Assembly (NCBI RefSeq): GCF_000515235.1
Contig: NZ_KI911558.1
Coordinates: 587,490 to 651,489 of the forward strand
Direction: 5' to 3'
Source of the DNA: Synechococcus sp. CC9616
GTDB taxonomy: Bacteria; Cyanobacteriota; Cyanobacteriia; PCC-6307; Cyanobiaceae
DNA: 64,000 bases
Positions 47,586 to 57,933 of this stretch are shown here, piece after piece; positions within the stretch are counted from its first letter, which is position 1; each line of letters opens with the position of its first letter. The notes under the pieces are model-generated. The model ran no database searches. It had not been told where the DNA came from and saw only the letters and a list, made by a program, of their open reading frames with translations. Position numbers and translations under genes: made by a program.

Positions 47586-48007
47586 GCGACTGGATCCGAG
47601 GCCAACCGCTTTCGGCAGGGTCCTCTGATCTGGGCCCTCTCCAGCTTGCCTGGCTTGGAGATGCGGTCTGGGAACTGCATCAGCGCCTGCGCCATTGCCG
47701 ACAACCTGGACGCTCAGAAGATCTGCATCGTGCCGTTGTGGCAGAAGTGAGAGCCGATGCTCAGGCCGGCGCGCTTGAACGGCTCGATCCCTGGCTCAAC
47801 GACGAGGAAAGGGATTTGGTTCGTCGTGGCCGCAACCGCGCCGGCCGAGGACCCCGTCGAAGCGATGCAGCGACGTATGGACAGGCCACTGGATTTGAGA
47901 CAATGGTTGGCTGGCTGTTTTTACACAATCCAGAGCGCCTTGCGCAGCTATTGGATCGTCTCGAAAGCACCGAACAACCGTCGAAACAACGCTTCGAAAC
48001 CCCATGA
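47582..48007 (+). CDS. mrnC: Mini-ribonuclease III
   Basis: A 141-residue catalytic-domain-only RNase III homologue. It has the signature strands LQLAWLGDAVWELHQRL (acidic active-site region) and RRGRNRAGRGPRRSDAATYGQATGFETMVGWLFL, matching the mini-III family that matures 23S rRNA in Bacillus and cyanobacteria. There is no double-stranded-RNA-binding domain. The TTG start overlaps the STAS gene, and its stop overlaps the following methyltransferase start (ATGA). rRNA processing and methylation are thus neighbours. Confidence 0.88.
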   Translation: MSDWIRGQPLSAGSSDLGPLQLAWLGDAVWELHQRLRHCRQPGRSEDLHRAVVAEVRADAQAGALERLDPWLNDEERDLVRRGRNRAGRGPRRSDAATYGQATGFETMVGWLFLHNPERLAQLLDRLESTEQPSKQRFETP

Positions 48008-49728
48008 GTCCTCGTTTTGAACGTCGTTCCGGCGGTCCCTCACGTGATCCGCGATCCAGCCGCGATGGGCGTCCCCAGAGGGACGACAGACGCCGCATGG
48101 GTGGAAGTTCAAGATCCGAATCCGACAATCGTGGACGTCGTGAATGGCGGCGGGACTGGAATCCCCCGGGTGATCAGCCTCGCGGCGAGAGGTCTGAGCG
48201 TCGACGGGACAGCGAAGAGGGCTCGGGGCGATTCGATCGGTCCCGACCCGGTCCATCCCGGAATGGCCCATCACGAACTGGCTCATCGCGAACTGGCCCA
48301 TCGCGAACTGGTCCCTCCCGCGGCAGCTCATCTCGCTCTGAACCATCGCGTTCCCCGATGCGTGCCGAATCATCTCGCCCAGGAGCTTCTCGGCCGGGAT
48401 CGCGCACAGAGTGGGGTTCAGGCCCACGTACAGGTCTTCGCAGTGGAGGGCGTGATTCACGCCAGGAAGGGCGGTCGCGCTCGATTCAGGACCGCCAACC
48501 GCTGCCTGGGACGCGTCAGCAGCGTGAGCTCGAGCCGGAAGCATCTGCAGCGACACCACCACCCGACGATTTGATCTGGGGCCGCCACGCCAGCCTGGCG
48601 GCCCTGGAATCCGGCCGCCCGATTCATCGCATCTGGTGCACTCCTGAGATGCGCAGCGCAGCCAAGTTCCTGCAGCTTCTCCGTGATGCCAAAAGCTCGG
48701 GCGTTCTTGTTGAGGAGGTCACCTGGGCCCGTCTTGGTCAGGTCACAGGTGGTTCGGTGCACCAGGGAATTGCCCTGCAGACGGCCGCTGCAGACACCCT
48801 TGATCTCGACTCCCTGATCAACGGTTGCAAGGAACTCGGTGAGGCTCCGCTGTTGCTGGCCCTCGATGGCGTCACTGACCCTCACAATCTCGGTGCTGTG
48901 GTGCGTTCCGCCGAAGCGATGGGAGCCCATGGAGTGGTTCTCCCTCAGCGCCGCAGTGCAGGACTGACCGGTTCCGTCGCCAAGGTTGCAGCGGGTGCAC
49001 TTGAGCACATGCCGGTGGCCAGGGTTGTCAATCTCAATCGATCGCTCGAGAAACTCAAAGACTCGGGATATCGCGTGATTGGTCTTGCATCAGAAGGGGA
49101 TACGACATTGCTTGACGTGGACTTGGAGGGGCCGCTGGTCTTGGTGACCGGTTCCGAGAGCCAGGGCCTTTCTTTGCTCACCCGTCGCCACTGTGATCAT
49201 CTGGTTCGGATCCCACTGCGCGGCGTCACCCCCAGCCTGAATGCCTCTGTGGCAACAGCACTGTGCGTTTACGAAGTGGCCCGTCGTGGCTGGATGAAGG
49301 ACATTCATGGTCAGGCACCGTCTCCCCCGATGACCAGGCCGAAAACAGCACCTGTTAATGAGCCTGTTCAGCAAGAACAGCCTTCTCAGTCAGAACAGCC
49401 TTCTCAGTCAGAACAGCCGCTCAAATCAGAAGAGACCGATTCATCAGAACAAATCGATCCATCAACACATCCATCCCAATCAGAACAACCTCTTGCATCG
49501 GAACAGCCTCTTGCATCGGAACAGCCTCTTGCATCGGAACAGCCTCCTGAGTCAGAACAGCCTCTTGCGTCAGAGCAACCTGATCAAAACCAACAGCCTG
49601 TCCAAAACCAAAATCTGCCTCTCGACGATGCTTCAGACGCTGAGTTGCCAGAGGTTGCTTTGGATCTCAGTCAACCGCCCGACAGCACCTCGATCCGGTT
49701 TGATCAGAGCATCCAACTATCGTCTTGA
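48004..49728 (+). CDS. rlmB: RlmB/TrmH-type 23S rRNA 2'-O-ribose methyltransferase with repeat tails
   Basis: A 574-residue protein with a SpoU/TrmH methyltransferase in the middle (residues about 185-430). The substrate-binding part begins IWGRHASLAALESGRP, motif 1 is DPHNLGAVVRSAEAMGAHG, motif 2 is LVTGSESQGLSLLTR, and motif 3 is SLNASVATALCVYEVARRG. The family makes Gm2251-type ribose methylation in 23S rRNA. Residues 1-180 form a low-complexity Arg/Ser/Pro/Gly tail with tandem RTGSS/RTGPS units, and residues about 435-574 an acidic SEQPLA-rich tail. Both tails are unusually long for the family and come from DNA tandem repeats. It overlaps mini-RNase III by four bases. Confidence 0.9.
   Translation: MSPRFERRSGGPSRDPRSSRDGRPQRDDRRRMGGSSRSESDNRGRREWRRDWNPPGDQPRGERSERRRDSEEGSGRFDRSRPGPSRNGPSRTGSSRTGPSRTGPSRGSSSRSEPSRSPMRAESSRPGASRPGSRTEWGSGPRTGLRSGGRDSRQEGRSRSIQDRQPLPGTRQQRELEPEASAATPPPDDLIWGRHASLAALESGRPIHRIWCTPEMRSAAKFLQLLRDAKSSGVLVEEVTWARLGQVTGGSVHQGIALQTAAADTLDLDSLINGCKELGEAPLLLALDGVTDPHNLGAVVRSAEAMGAHGVVLPQRRSAGLTGSVAKVAAGALEHMPVARVVNLNRSLEKLKDSGYRVIGLASEGDTTLLDVDLEGPLVLVTGSESQGLSLLTRRHCDHLVRIPLRGVTPSLNASVATALCVYEVARRGWMKDIHGQAPSPPMTRPKTAPVNEPVQQEQPSQSEQPSQSEQPLKSEETDSSEQIDPSTHPSQSEQPLASEQPLASEQPLASEQPPESEQPLASEQPDQNQQPVQNQNLPLDDASDAELPEVALDLSQPPDSTSIRFDQSIQLSS
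48274..48318 (+). repeat. Tandem 15-bp repeat in the rlmB N-terminal tail
   Basis: Three consecutive 15-base units beginning CGAACTGG (48274, 48289 and 48304), imperfect in the last few bases, encode RTGSS/RTGPS repeats. All are multiples of three, so copy number change keeps the frame. Confidence 0.8.
49489..49578 (+). repeat. Tandem 18-bp repeat in the rlmB C-terminal tail
   Basis: Three perfect units of CCTCTTGCATCGGAACAG (49489, 49507, 49525) are followed by two diverged units (49543 and 49561), and earlier related units lie near 49379-49430. They encode the acidic SEQPLA tail. The frame is preserved by the multiple of three. Confidence 0.9.
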
Positions 49729-49784
49729 TCTAACAGCGCATTCGCCCTCAGCCGTGCAAAATGCCGGGAAGAATCCTCGGTTGC

Positions 49785-50030
49785 ATGAGTCCTCTGATCC
49801 GGCCGTTGCGCAGTCTCGCCAACGGACTCGGCATGGCCTGGTGGGCCAGGGTGGAAACCGAAGGTCCAGACGTCACCTACTGGTTCGGCCCCTTCGTCAC
49901 GCGTCGGGGACTGGAGCGAGAACTTGGAAAATTTCTTGAGGACATCGGCTCAGAACAGCCGTCGTCGATGAACCACACCGTGTTGCGCACACGGCGCGGA
50001 GAACCCCTCACCATCGCCGCCGACGGCTGA
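49785..50030 (+). CDS. DUF1816 family protein
   Basis: An 81-residue protein from the ATG at 49785; an upstream in-frame ATG is at 49761. The sequence WWARVETEGPDVTYWFGPFVTR and LERELGKFLEDI is the hallmark of DUF1816. Members of the family occur only in cyanobacteria and are related to the small phycobilisome linker CpcD, but a stand-alone role is not established. It lies 56 bases after the rlmB stop, before gatA on the same strand. Confidence 0.82.
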   Translation: MSPLIRPLRSLANGLGMAWWARVETEGPDVTYWFGPFVTRRGLERELGKFLEDIGSEQPSSMNHTVLRTRRGEPLTIAADG

Positions 50031-50072
50031 ACCGACGACTGATAGCGTCGCCGCAGCGTCCGTTTTTCGGAG

Positions 50073-51533
50073 ATGACCATCAGCGCGTGGCGTCAGCAAC
50101 TGCTGGATGGCGAGGTGTCGTCCAGGGAGCTGGTGGACCAGCAACTGGAGCGCATCCAATCCGTTGATGCCCAGATCCATGCCTTTGTGGAGCTGACGGC
50201 CGATCGGGCGCGGGCCGATGCCGATCGTATTGATGCCGCCCGTGCAGCAGGCGAAGAGCTCGGCGCTCTGGCCGGAGTTCCCCTGGCCATCAAAGACAAC
50301 CTCTGCACCCGCGGTGTTCGCACCACCTGTTCGAGTCGGATGCTGGAGACGTTTGTGCCTCCCTATGAGTCAACGGTGACCGAGCGGCTGTGGTCTTCCG
50401 GCGCCGTGTTGATGGGCAAGACCAACTTGGACGAGTTCGCCATGGGCGGCTCCACCGAGACCTCTGCCTTTGGCCCCACGGCTAATCCTTGGAACACAGA
50501 TCATGTTCCTGGCGGGAGTTCCGGGGGAAGTGCGGCCGCTGTAGCCGCTGGAGAGTGCATCGCGGCCCTCGGTTCCGACACCGGAGGCTCGATTCGACAG
50601 CCCGCCTCCTTCTGCGGTGTGGTGGGTCTCAAGCCCACCTACGGACGTGTGAGTCGCTGGGGGCTTGTCGCGTTTGCCAGCTCTCTTGATCAGGTAGGTC
50701 CGTTCGCATCCTCTGTTGCAGACGCTGCGGAGCTTCTACAGGTGATGGCCGGTCCTGATCCGCGTGATTCCACCTGTCTCAACGTTCCTGTTCCCAATTA
50801 CATCTCCGGGCTGAATCAATCGGTTCAGGGATTGAGGGTTGGTCTGATTCGCGAGTGCTTTGAGGCCAAGGGCCTGGATCCTGAGGTCAAGCAGTCCGTG
50901 ATGGCGGCGGCCTCTCAGTTGGAGTCTCTCGGCGCTGAGCTCGTGGATGTGAGTTGTCCTCGCTTTACCGATGGCATCGCGACTTACTACGTGATCGCGC
51001 CTTCAGAGGCGTCGGCCAACCTCGCCCGCTACGACGGCGTCAAATACGGCTATCGAGCTGCCGATGCGGAGTCCCTGGCAGCCATGACGGCCCGCAGTCG
51101 CGCCGAGGGATTTGGCGCTGAGGTGCAGCGTCGGATTTTGATCGGCACCTACGCCCTTTCCGCTGGGTACGTCGACGCTTACTACAAAAAAGCTCAGCAG
51201 GTGCGGACCTTGATCCGTCGCGACTTTGATGCGGCCTTCCAAAGCGTGGATGTTCTGCTGACGCCGACGGCTCCATCCACGGCCTTCCTCGCGGGTGCCC
51301 ACGCAGACAACCCCTTGTCCATGTATCTGGCTGACTTGCTCACGATTCCGGTGAATCTTGCAGGCTTGCCAGCCATCAGTGTTCCCTGTGGATTCAGCAG
51401 TGCTGGTTTGCCAATCGGGGTACAACTGATCGGCAACGTGCTCGAGGAGGCTCGGATTCTTCAGGTGGCCCATCAGTACGAACAGGCTGCGGGGGTCGAA
51501 GCACAACGCCCATCCGCGGCCTTGATTCCCTAA
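50073..51533 (+). CDS. gatA: Asp-tRNA(Asn)/Glu-tRNA(Gln) amidotransferase subunit A
   Basis: A 486-residue amidase that generates ammonia from glutamine to convert Glu-tRNA(Gln), since cyanobacteria lack a GlnRS. The Ser-cisSer-Lys triad shows in [14 protein letters not shown] (Lys) and [33 protein letters not shown] (Ser pair), read here in pieces. The N-terminus and the C-terminal [20 protein letters not shown] are typical. gatB and gatC are not adjacent. A 7-bp hairpin follows the stop. Confidence 0.96.
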   Translation: MTISAWRQQLLDGEVSSRELVDQQLERIQSVDAQIHAFVELTADRARADADRIDAARAAGEELGALAGVPLAIKDNLCTRGVRTTCSSRMLETFVPPYESTVTERLWSSGAVLMGKTNLDEFAMGGSTETSAFGPTANPWNTDHVPGGSSGGSAAAVAAGECIAALGSDTGGSIRQPASFCGVVGLKPTYGRVSRWGLVAFASSLDQVGPFASSVADAAELLQVMAGPDPRDSTCLNVPVPNYISGLNQSVQGLRVGLIRECFEAKGLDPEVKQSVMAAASQLESLGAELVDVSCPRFTDGIATYYVIAPSEASANLARYDGVKYGYRAADAESLAAMTARSRAEGFGAEVQRRILIGTYALSAGYVDAYYKKAQQVRTLIRRDFDAAFQSVDVLLTPTAPSTAFLAGAHADNPLSMYLADLLTIPVNLAGLPAISVPCGFSSAGLPIGVQLIGNVLEEARILQVAHQYEQAAGVEAQRPSAALIP

Positions 51534-51535
51534 CC

Positions 51536-51553
51536 GGCACCAGATGTGGTGCC
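51536..51553 (+). terminator. Hairpin between gatA and dnaE
   Basis: A perfect stem GGCACCA/TGGTGCC with a GATG loop starts two bases after the gatA stop. No T-run follows, so it is a weak or incomplete terminator. It could also stabilise the gatA messenger. Confidence 0.4.
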
Positions 51554-51603
51554 AGCTAGTCAGGGCTCACGCTTGATCTTGCGTAGGGTCCTAGGCTGTG
51601 GCT

Positions 51604-54600
51604 ATGGCTTTTGTACCACTCCATAACCACAGCGATTACAGCCTTCTGGACGGGGCATCGCAGCTGCCTGGCATGGTGGAGCGGGCTCAGCAGCTGGGAA
51701 TGCCTGCCGTTGCGCTAACCGATCACGGCGTCATGTACGGCGCCATCGAGTTGCTGAAGTTGTGCAAAGGCACCGATCTCAAGCCGATCATCGGCAATGA
51801 GATGTACGTGATCAATGGCTCAATCGACGATCCGCAGCAAAAAAAGGAAAAGCGTTATCACCTGGTTGTTCTTGCCAAGAACGCCACGGGTTACCGAAAT
51901 CTGGTGAAGCTAACCAGCATCAGTCATCTGCGAGGCATGCGTGGCCGTGGAATTTTTTCGCGTGCCTGCATTGATAAGCATCTCCTCAAGCAATACAGCG
52001 AGGGCTTAATCGTGGCGACGGCCTGTCTGGGAGGGGAGATCCCACAAGCGATTCTTCGCGGTAGGCCTGAAGTTGCCCGTGATGTGGCGCGTTGGTATCA
52101 GAACATCTTTGGAGAGGATTTCTATCTTGAGATCCAGGATCATGGCTCTCCGGAAGATCGGATTGTCAACGTCGAGATCGTCAAAATCGCCCGTGAACTT
52201 GGAATCGAATTGGTGGCGACAAATGATGCCCACTACCTCAGCAAGCAGGACGTTGAGGCCCATGACGCCTTGCTTTGCGTGCTGACTGGCAAGCTGATCA
52301 GCGACGAGAAACGACTTCGCTACACCGGCACCGAATACATCAAGAGTGAAGAGGAGATGAAACGTCTCTTCGCCGATCACTTGGAGCCAACGGTTGTCGA
52401 GGAAGCTATCGCCAACACCGTCAAGGTGGCTGAGAAAGTGGAGGCGTACGACATCCTCGGCCACTATCAGATGCCGAGATTCCCGATCCCAGAGGGTCAC
52501 ACTGCTGTGACGTACCTGCGAGAGGTCACCGAGCAGGGCTTGCGCGATCGCCTGGAGTTGAACGCTGATTCAGCGATCGATCCCCTGTATGCCGATCGCA
52601 TGGCCCATGAATTGCAGATCATGGAGCAGATGGGCTTTCCCACCTATTTCCTGGTGGTGTGGGATTACATCCGCTTCGCACGAGAGCAGAACATCCCAGT
52701 TGGTCCTGGACGGGGATCCGCTGCAGGGTCACTCGTGGCCTACGCCCTTGGAATCACCAACATCGATCCAGTGAGCAATGGCCTTTTGTTTGAGAGATTC
52801 CTGAACCCTGAGCGCAAGTCGATGCCAGATATCGACACCGATTTCTGCATCGAGCGCCGAGGCGAGGTGATCGACTACGTCACGGAGCGCTACGGGGAAG
52901 ACAAGGTTGCACAGATCATCACCTTCAACCGGATGACCTCCAAAGCTGTGCTCAAGGACGTTGCCCGCGTGCTGGACATTCCATATGGCGATGCAGACAG
53001 GCTGGCGAAACTGATTCCAGTGGTTCGTGGGAAGCCAGCAAAACTCAAGGCGATGATCGGCTCGGAGTCTCCAAATCCTGAGTTTCGCGAAAAGTACGAA
53101 TCCGATCCGACGGTGAAACGCTGGGTCGATATGGCGATGCGAATCGAAGGTACCAACAAGACGTTTGGTGTTCACGCCGCCGGTGTGGTGATCGCAGCTG
53201 ATCCTCTCGACGAGTTGGTGCCGCTGCAACGCAACAACGATGGTCAGGTGATCACCCAGTACTTCATGGAGGACGTGGAGTCGATGGGTCTTCTGAAGAT
53301 GGATTTTCTGGGGCTCAAGAACCTCACGATGATCGACAAAACTCTTGAGCTGGTAGAGGTGAGCAGTGGAGAACGGGTAGATCCAGACCGCTTGCCCCCC
53401 CAGGATCCCGATACCTTTGCCTTGCTCGCACGGGGGGATCTCGAGGGTATTTTTCAGCTTGAGTCCAGTGGCATGCGTCAGATCGTCCGTGATCTCAAGC
53501 CGTCATCCCTGGAGGACATTTCCTCGATCCTTGCTCTTTACCGTCCCGGTCCATTGGATGCAGGGCTGATTCCCAAGTTCATCAACCGCAAACACGGACG
53601 CGAGGCGATCGACTTCGCCCACACCACTCTTGAACCGATCCTCAGTGAGACCTACGGAATCATGGTCTACCAGGAGCAGATCATGCGAATTGCCCAGGAT
53701 CTTGCTGGTTACTCCCTGGGTCAGGCCGATCTGCTGCGCCGAGCAATGGGCAAGAAAAAGGTGTCCGAAATGCAGAAGCATCGTGGAATTTTCGTCAAAG
53801 GGGCATCAGAACGAGGGGTTGCCGAGTCGATTTCTGATGAATTGTTCGATCAGATGGTTCTCTTTGCTGAGTACTGCTTCAACAAAAGCCACTCCACTGC
53901 TTATGGAGCGGTGACTTATCAAACGGCATATCTGAAGGCCCACTATCCCGTGGCTTACATGGCAGCTTTGCTCACGGTGAATGCTGGGGCTGCGGACAAA
54001 GTTCAGCGCTACATCTCCAACTGCAACGCCATGGGGATTGAAGTGCTGCCGCCCGATGTGAACGCGTCGAGAATTGATTTCACTCCCACCGGAGAACGTA
54101 TTTTGTTCGGCCTCTCGGCCGTTCGAAATCTCGGAGATGGAGCGATCCGCCAATTGATCTCAGAGAGAGAGTGTGGTGGGGCCTTCCGTTCCTTGGCTGA
54201 TCTCTGCGATCGATTGTCATCTTCCGCACTTAACAGACGTGGCCTTGAGGCCTTGATTCACTGCGGTGCTTTGGACGCGCTTGATCACAGTGGCAACCGC
54301 GCCCAGTTGATGGCTGATCTGGATCTTCTGCTTGATTGGGCATCATCAAGGGCGAAGGATCGGGATAGTGGTCAGGGCAACCTGTTTGATCTGATGGCAG
54401 GTTCAACGCAGGATGATGACGGTCCGGCTGATCTGAGCCTGGCTCCCAAGGCCTCTCCTGTTGCCGACTATCCCCCTGCCGAGAAGCTGCGTCTCGAGAA
54501 GGATCTTGTCGGCTTCTACCTATCGGATCATCCCCTTAAACAACTCACAGCCCCGGCAAAGCTGCTTGCTCCGATTGGTCTCGGTTCCCTTGAAGAACAA

Positions 54601-55125
54601 CCGGATAAAACCAAAGTGAGTGCGATTGCGATGATCAGCGAACTGCGCCAGGTCACCACGCGCAAAGGCGATCGTATGGCCATCTTGCAATTGGAGGATC
54701 TCACCGGCAGTTGCGAAGCCGTCGTCTTTCCCAAGAGCTATGCCCGTCTCTCCGACCATCTGATTGCTGAAACCAGACTCCTTGTCTGGGCTGGTGTCGA
54801 CCGACGTGATGAACGGGTGCAACTGATCATTGATGACTGCCGTGCTATCGACGATGTTCAGTTGCTGCTTGTGGAGTTATCCGGCGAACAAGCAAGCGAC
54901 ATCACCGTCCAACACAAACTGCGTGAGTGCCTGCAGCAGCACAGGCCAGACCGTGAGGAACTTGGCATCAAGGTTCCAGTGATCGCTGCAGTTCGTCTTG
55001 GAGAGTCCGTTCGGTATGTGCGACTTGGATCGCAATTTTGTGTAAGGGACCCTTTGTCCGCAAGCCGTGCTCTGCAATCTGAACAGTTCTCAGCACGGTG
55101 CAGTGGTCAGTTGGTCACCGGTTAG
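51604..55125 (+). CDS. dnaE: DNA polymerase III alpha subunit, uninterrupted
   Basis: A 1,173-residue replicative polymerase from the ATG at 51604 (an in-frame GTG at 51598 is possible). An N-terminal PHP domain carries metal ligands in [16 protein letters not shown] (His7, His9). The polymerase core has the catalytic aspartates in PDIDTDF at residues 408-414, and [20 protein letters not shown] is a later palm/thumb block. C-terminal helix-hairpin-helix and OB-fold regions ([15 protein letters not shown]) follow. In several other cyanobacteria dnaE is split by an intein. Here it is one continuous gene with no intein, as in marine picocyanobacteria. Confidence 0.96.
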   Translation: MAFVPLHNHSDYSLLDGASQLPGMVERAQQLGMPAVALTDHGVMYGAIELLKLCKGTDLKPIIGNEMYVINGSIDDPQQKKEKRYHLVVLAKNATGYRNLVKLTSISHLRGMRGRGIFSRACIDKHLLKQYSEGLIVATACLGGEIPQAILRGRPEVARDVARWYQNIFGEDFYLEIQDHGSPEDRIVNVEIVKIARELGIELVATNDAHYLSKQDVEAHDALLCVLTGKLISDEKRLRYTGTEYIKSEEEMKRLFADHLEPTVVEEAIANTVKVAEKVEAYDILGHYQMPRFPIPEGHTAVTYLREVTEQGLRDRLELNADSAIDPLYADRMAHELQIMEQMGFPTYFLVVWDYIRFAREQNIPVGPGRGSAAGSLVAYALGITNIDPVSNGLLFERFLNPERKSMPDIDTDFCIERRGEVIDYVTERYGEDKVAQIITFNRMTSKAVLKDVARVLDIPYGDADRLAKLIPVVRGKPAKLKAMIGSESPNPEFREKYESDPTVKRWVDMAMRIEGTNKTFGVHAAGVVIAADPLDELVPLQRNNDGQVITQYFMEDVESMGLLKMDFLGLKNLTMIDKTLELVEVSSGERVDPDRLPPQDPDTFALLARGDLEGIFQLESSGMRQIVRDLKPSSLEDISSILALYRPGPLDAGLIPKFINRKHGREAIDFAHTTLEPILSETYGIMVYQEQIMRIAQDLAGYSLGQADLLRRAMGKKKVSEMQKHRGIFVKGASERGVAESISDELFDQMVLFAEYCFNKSHSTAYGAVTYQTAYLKAHYPVAYMAALLTVNAGAADKVQRYISNCNAMGIEVLPPDVNASRIDFTPTGERILFGLSAVRNLGDGAIRQLISERECGGAFRSLADLCDRLSSSALNRRGLEALIHCGALDALDHSGNRAQLMADLDLLLDWASSRAKDRDSGQGNLFDLMAGSTQDDDGPADLSLAPKASPVADYPPAEKLRLEKDLVGFYLSDHPLKQLTAPAKLLAPIGLGSLEEQPDKTKVSAIAMISELRQVTTRKGDRMAILQLEDLTGSCEAVVFPKSYARLSDHLIAETRLLVWAGVDRRDERVQLIIDDCRAIDDVQLLLVELSGEQASDITVQHKLRECLQQHRPDREELGIKVPVIAAVRLGESVRYVRLGSQFCVRDPLSASRALQSEQFSARCSGQLVTG

Positions 55126-55536
55126 TCAGGACGGATCTTGTTTTTTGGCCCTGATGGAGCTGCGTAGCCGCTGAACATTCGTTCGAATGTTTTCCAAGCC
55201 CAACAGAGTGCCATTCTTGGACTCCCAACTGGCTGACAGAACCCCGTAGCTCAGACCTCCAAGTCCCAAAAGGAAACAGAAGCCCGATGCTGCAAGGGTT
55301 GTTCCTGGAGCAATGTCTGCGATGCCACGGGTGATCAGGACATAACTACCCACAAAAACACCCATCCCAGCAATGGTTGGCAGACCGGTGAACACGGCAA
55401 CTCTCCGTGCCATTCGGTTGGCCACGGATTTTGGAATGGCTTGAGACGCCTGGACTTGGGTTTTCCCAGTTGATGACGTCGATTTTGTCTTGCCCCTGTC
55501 CGGCTCAAAGGGCAGCGCTTTGCGTTGATCGCCCAT
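55126..55536 (-). CDS. PAM68-like protein (DUF3464)
   Basis: A 136-residue membrane protein. The basic N-terminal part is followed by two transmembrane helices at about residues 48-70 and 78-100, with FTGLPTIAGMGVFVGSYVL and SGFCFLLGLGGLSYGVLS between. This pattern matches the PAM68/DUF3464 family, required for photosystem II assembly in plants and cyanobacteria. The gene is downstream of rpsO on the same strand by a 44-base gap, and its stop directly abuts the dnaE stop on the other strand. Confidence 0.85.
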   Translation of the reverse strand: MGDQRKALPFEPDRGKTKSTSSTGKTQVQASQAIPKSVANRMARRVAVFTGLPTIAGMGVFVGSYVLITRGIADIAPGTTLAASGFCFLLGLGGLSYGVLSASWESKNGTLLGLENIRTNVQRLRSSIRAKKQDPS

Positions 55537-55580
55537 AGGACATGGAACTCTGGATCATTGGATCTTGATGCAGAGATTCA

Positions 55581-55850
55581 TCAACCGCGAATGCCAAGCT
55601 TGCCGATGATGTCTGTATAGCGCTGCTCGCTCTTGCCACGCATGTAGCTCAGCAGACGCTTTCGACGTCCGATCATCTTGAGCAACCCCTGTCTCGATGA
55701 GAAGTCGTGGTTGTTCTTCTGCAGGTGGCTGCTGAGACGACTGATTCGTTCCGTCAGCATCGCAACCTGCACCTCCGGCGACCCAGTGTCTGTCCCATGG
55801 GTCTGATGCGAGTTGATCAGTTGCTGCTTCTCGCCCGTGTCAAGCGACAT
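55581..55850 (-). CDS. rpsO: 30S ribosomal protein S15
   Basis: An 89-residue ribosomal protein from the ATG at 55850; the frame is open to 55895. It contains the S15 signature [19 protein letters not shown] and [20 protein letters not shown], which bind 16S rRNA. It is co-directional with the PAM68-like gene. The ORF ends with LGIRG as usual. It is divergent from the Mrp operon, with about 200 bases between. Confidence 0.96.
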   Translation of the reverse strand: MSLDTGEKQQLINSHQTHGTDTGSPEVQVAMLTERISRLSSHLQKNNHDFSSRQGLLKMIGRRKRLLSYMRGKSEQRYTDIIGKLGIRG

Positions 55851-55999
55851 TCTGCGCGTTCGACTCCAATTCGTCACTATACAGTGAAGGGGCACAGACC
55901 CACCACTTCAGGCGTCGTGAGAGCAAAGGGACATTCCAGCCACTTGGGTTCGTATGAAGGGTTAATGATGAGAAAATCCGCGTTTGAGCTACCATCAAC

Positions 56000-56029
56000 T
56001 TGACATCTCATAATCCGGGCAATTAGAGT
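56000..56029 (+). promoter_or_regulatory. Candidate promoter of the Mrp operon
   Basis: A perfect -35 hexamer TTGACA (56000-56005) and TAGAGT (56024-56029) are separated by 18 bases. Transcription would start near 56036, about 15 bases before the first ATG. The -10 match is moderate. Confidence 0.35.
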
Positions 56030-56050
56030 TTGTCTATATAAACTTGTGAG

Positions 56051-56392
56051 ATGCAAGTCGGCCTAATTCTTTCAATACCTCTCGTTGCCCTTTTGATTAT
56101 TGGTTGTTTCGGAATTCTCAATTCCAAAACGATTATTAGTTCTTTGTTTTCCTTAGATGTTATCGATACCGCGACAATCAGTATTTTTGTATTGATTGCG
56201 GCCTATTCTGGATCCCAAACACCAATCATCTCTGATAGCCCTCGTTACGCGAATTATTCCGATCCATATCCTCAGGCTATCATTTTAACCGCAATCGTGA
56301 TTGGATTTGCGACCCAAGCTTTATTGTGCTCTATTGCGCTGCGGTTGAGTCGTACTACCCCTCTCCTGCGCTACAAAGATTTGGAAAAATGA
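56051..56392 (+). CDS. mrpC: Mrp/Mnh antiporter subunit C (NuoK-like)
   Basis: A 113-residue membrane protein with three predicted helices: residues 5-25, 30-53 and 75-97. It fits the NuoK/MrpC family in length and in topology, with conserved DPYPQAIILTAIVIGFATQA, which is the typical MnhC segment (DPLPQALVLTAIVI). It is the first gene of the run, with a four-base overlap (ATGA) into the next gene. The subunits of this family form one large Na+/H+ antiporter complex, in which this subunit helps build the ion channel. Confidence 0.85.
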   Translation: MQVGLILSIPLVALLIIGCFGILNSKTIISSLFSLDVIDTATISIFVLIAAYSGSQTPIISDSPRYANYSDPYPQAIILTAIVIGFATQALLCSIALRLSRTTPLLRYKDLEK

Positions 56393-57924
56393 TTGAGTCT
56401 CCACTTTTTTACGCATTACTAACATTTCTACCAGCAACGATTGGTTTTTTGGGATGTGTCTTTCATAGAATTTTTTTCCCAATCTCACTGGCTTATCTAG
56501 CTGCACTCTCAGCATTCTCGCTAGCAGGTATTTTTAACTCCTGGGAAACAAGCTATACATTGATGTGGATCGGTGGAATTCAATTTAGTTTTGATCAATA
56601 TACGTATCCTCTTCTCTTTGGCACGAGTTTTTCTATCTTCACATCACTGTTGTTGTTCCGTAAATTTTTAAGTCATTACTTCTATCAAATAGCATTGGTT
56701 TTGCTGACAGCTCTGATCGTGTCGTTTTCCGCAGTCGATCTAGTCAGCATATACATTGCACTTGAATTAACTGGATTTTGTGCATTTCTTTTGATCGCTG
56801 ATCGAAACGATAACAAATCTCTTTTCCTCTCTTTCCAGTATCTAATTGGTGGCGGATTGGCCATGCTGATTTACTTAATAGGAGTGATCAGTGCCTTTCA
56901 ATTTTCCACAACTTTTTTAATTAAAGATCTTTCATATGCCACACCAATTGCATTGTGTTTGATTGTCGCTGGATTGTTAACCAAAGCTGGCATCTTTATT
57001 TGTGGTTTGTGGGTTCCAAATATTTACTCACATGCATCCCCTCAGTCCTCAGCCATCCTTGCTGGTTGTGTGACATGTGCTGGAATCGCTCCAATCGCAA
57101 GAATGAGCGGAGATTTGGTACCCATAGCCAATTCACTGGTTGTCATTGGTGTATTAAGTGCTGTTGTTGCAGCTCTTTATGCTGTCTTTGAGCGGGATGA
57201 TGGACGTGCTCTTGGTTGGAGTTCCGTATCCCAGCTTGGTTTAGCGATTCTTTCTCCTACATATGCTTGTATTTATGCCATGCAACATGGTGTTTGCAAG
57301 GCATTACTTTTTTCAACTTTAAATCCGGAAGATCCTGCTACGCACGAGCATCACGAAAAGAGTCAACATCACACCTCAAACTCAAACCATCAACCAGGAC
57401 TCACAAAATTCCAGAATTACGCATCCTTAATTGTATTTGTAATTGCAAGCCTATCCGTTATGGCATTCCCTCTAACATCAGGTTTTATCACAAAAACATT
57501 GCTAAAGGGAGATATTCCTACAAATGCAAAAATAATCGTTTCTACGTCAACATTGCTGACGACAACAGTCTATGTTCGTTTGATATGGTCCAGAATTCAG
57601 GTATTTTTGAGAAAAAATCGCGATATCGCAATTAATAAGGATGTTCAGAAAATCAAATTCAAGTGGTATTTTAATCAGTTTTATTTAGTGGTCTGCGCCA
57701 TTGCAATAGTTTCATTCAGTATAAACAACTGGTCTGTGCTTACTTACGATAATATTATGAATTCTTTGAGTGCAACAGGATTGGGTATTATTCTTTACGC
57801 ATCCGTGGTTGGATTGCAGGCAGTTAAAATTGTAAAACCAGTCACTCGGACTCTGGATTTGGTTGGAGCCCCCTTTGTTGTGGCAGCATTACTATTAGCT
57901 AATCTTCTTTACTTTAAAATCTAA
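56389..57924 (+). CDS. mrpD: Mrp/Mnh antiporter subunit D (NuoL/M/N-like proton channel)
   Basis: A 511-residue membrane protein with about 14 helices. It carries the antiporter-type core: the buried glutamate in YIALELTGFCAFLL and the lysine of LLTKAGIFICGLWVPNIYSHASPQSSA, which includes the family segment W-x-P-x-x-x-x-H-A. These residues carry protons in the NuoM and MrpD family. The start ATG overlaps the C subunit stop. It is the only large antiporter-like subunit found here; the usual long MrpA is absent. Confidence 0.88.
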   Translation: MIESPLFYALLTFLPATIGFLGCVFHRIFFPISLAYLAALSAFSLAGIFNSWETSYTLMWIGGIQFSFDQYTYPLLFGTSFSIFTSLLLFRKFLSHYFYQIALVLLTALIVSFSAVDLVSIYIALELTGFCAFLLIADRNDNKSLFLSFQYLIGGGLAMLIYLIGVISAFQFSTTFLIKDLSYATPIALCLIVAGLLTKAGIFICGLWVPNIYSHASPQSSAILAGCVTCAGIAPIARMSGDLVPIANSLVVIGVLSAVVAALYAVFERDDGRALGWSSVSQLGLAILSPTYACIYAMQHGVCKALLFSTLNPEDPATHEHHEKSQHHTSNSNHQPGLTKFQNYASLIVFVIASLSVMAFPLTSGFITKTLLKGDIPTNAKIIVSTSTLLTTTVYVRLIWSRIQVFLRKNRDIAINKDVQKIKFKWYFNQFYLVVCAIAIVSFSINNWSVLTYDNIMNSLSATGLGIILYASVVGLQAVKIVKPVTRTLDLVGAPFVVAALLLANLLYFKI

Positions 57925-57933
57925 ATTATTACG

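Noticed and set aside
49370-49590. Regular short repeats that could suggest a CRISPR-like array
   Set aside because: The units are adjacent 18-base repeats without spacers, in frame inside the rlmB coding sequence. There are no cas genes.
51604-55125. A possible intein or split in dnaE, as in Synechocystis and Nostoc
   Set aside because: The frame is continuous at normal length and no intein splice motifs or homing endonuclease region are seen.
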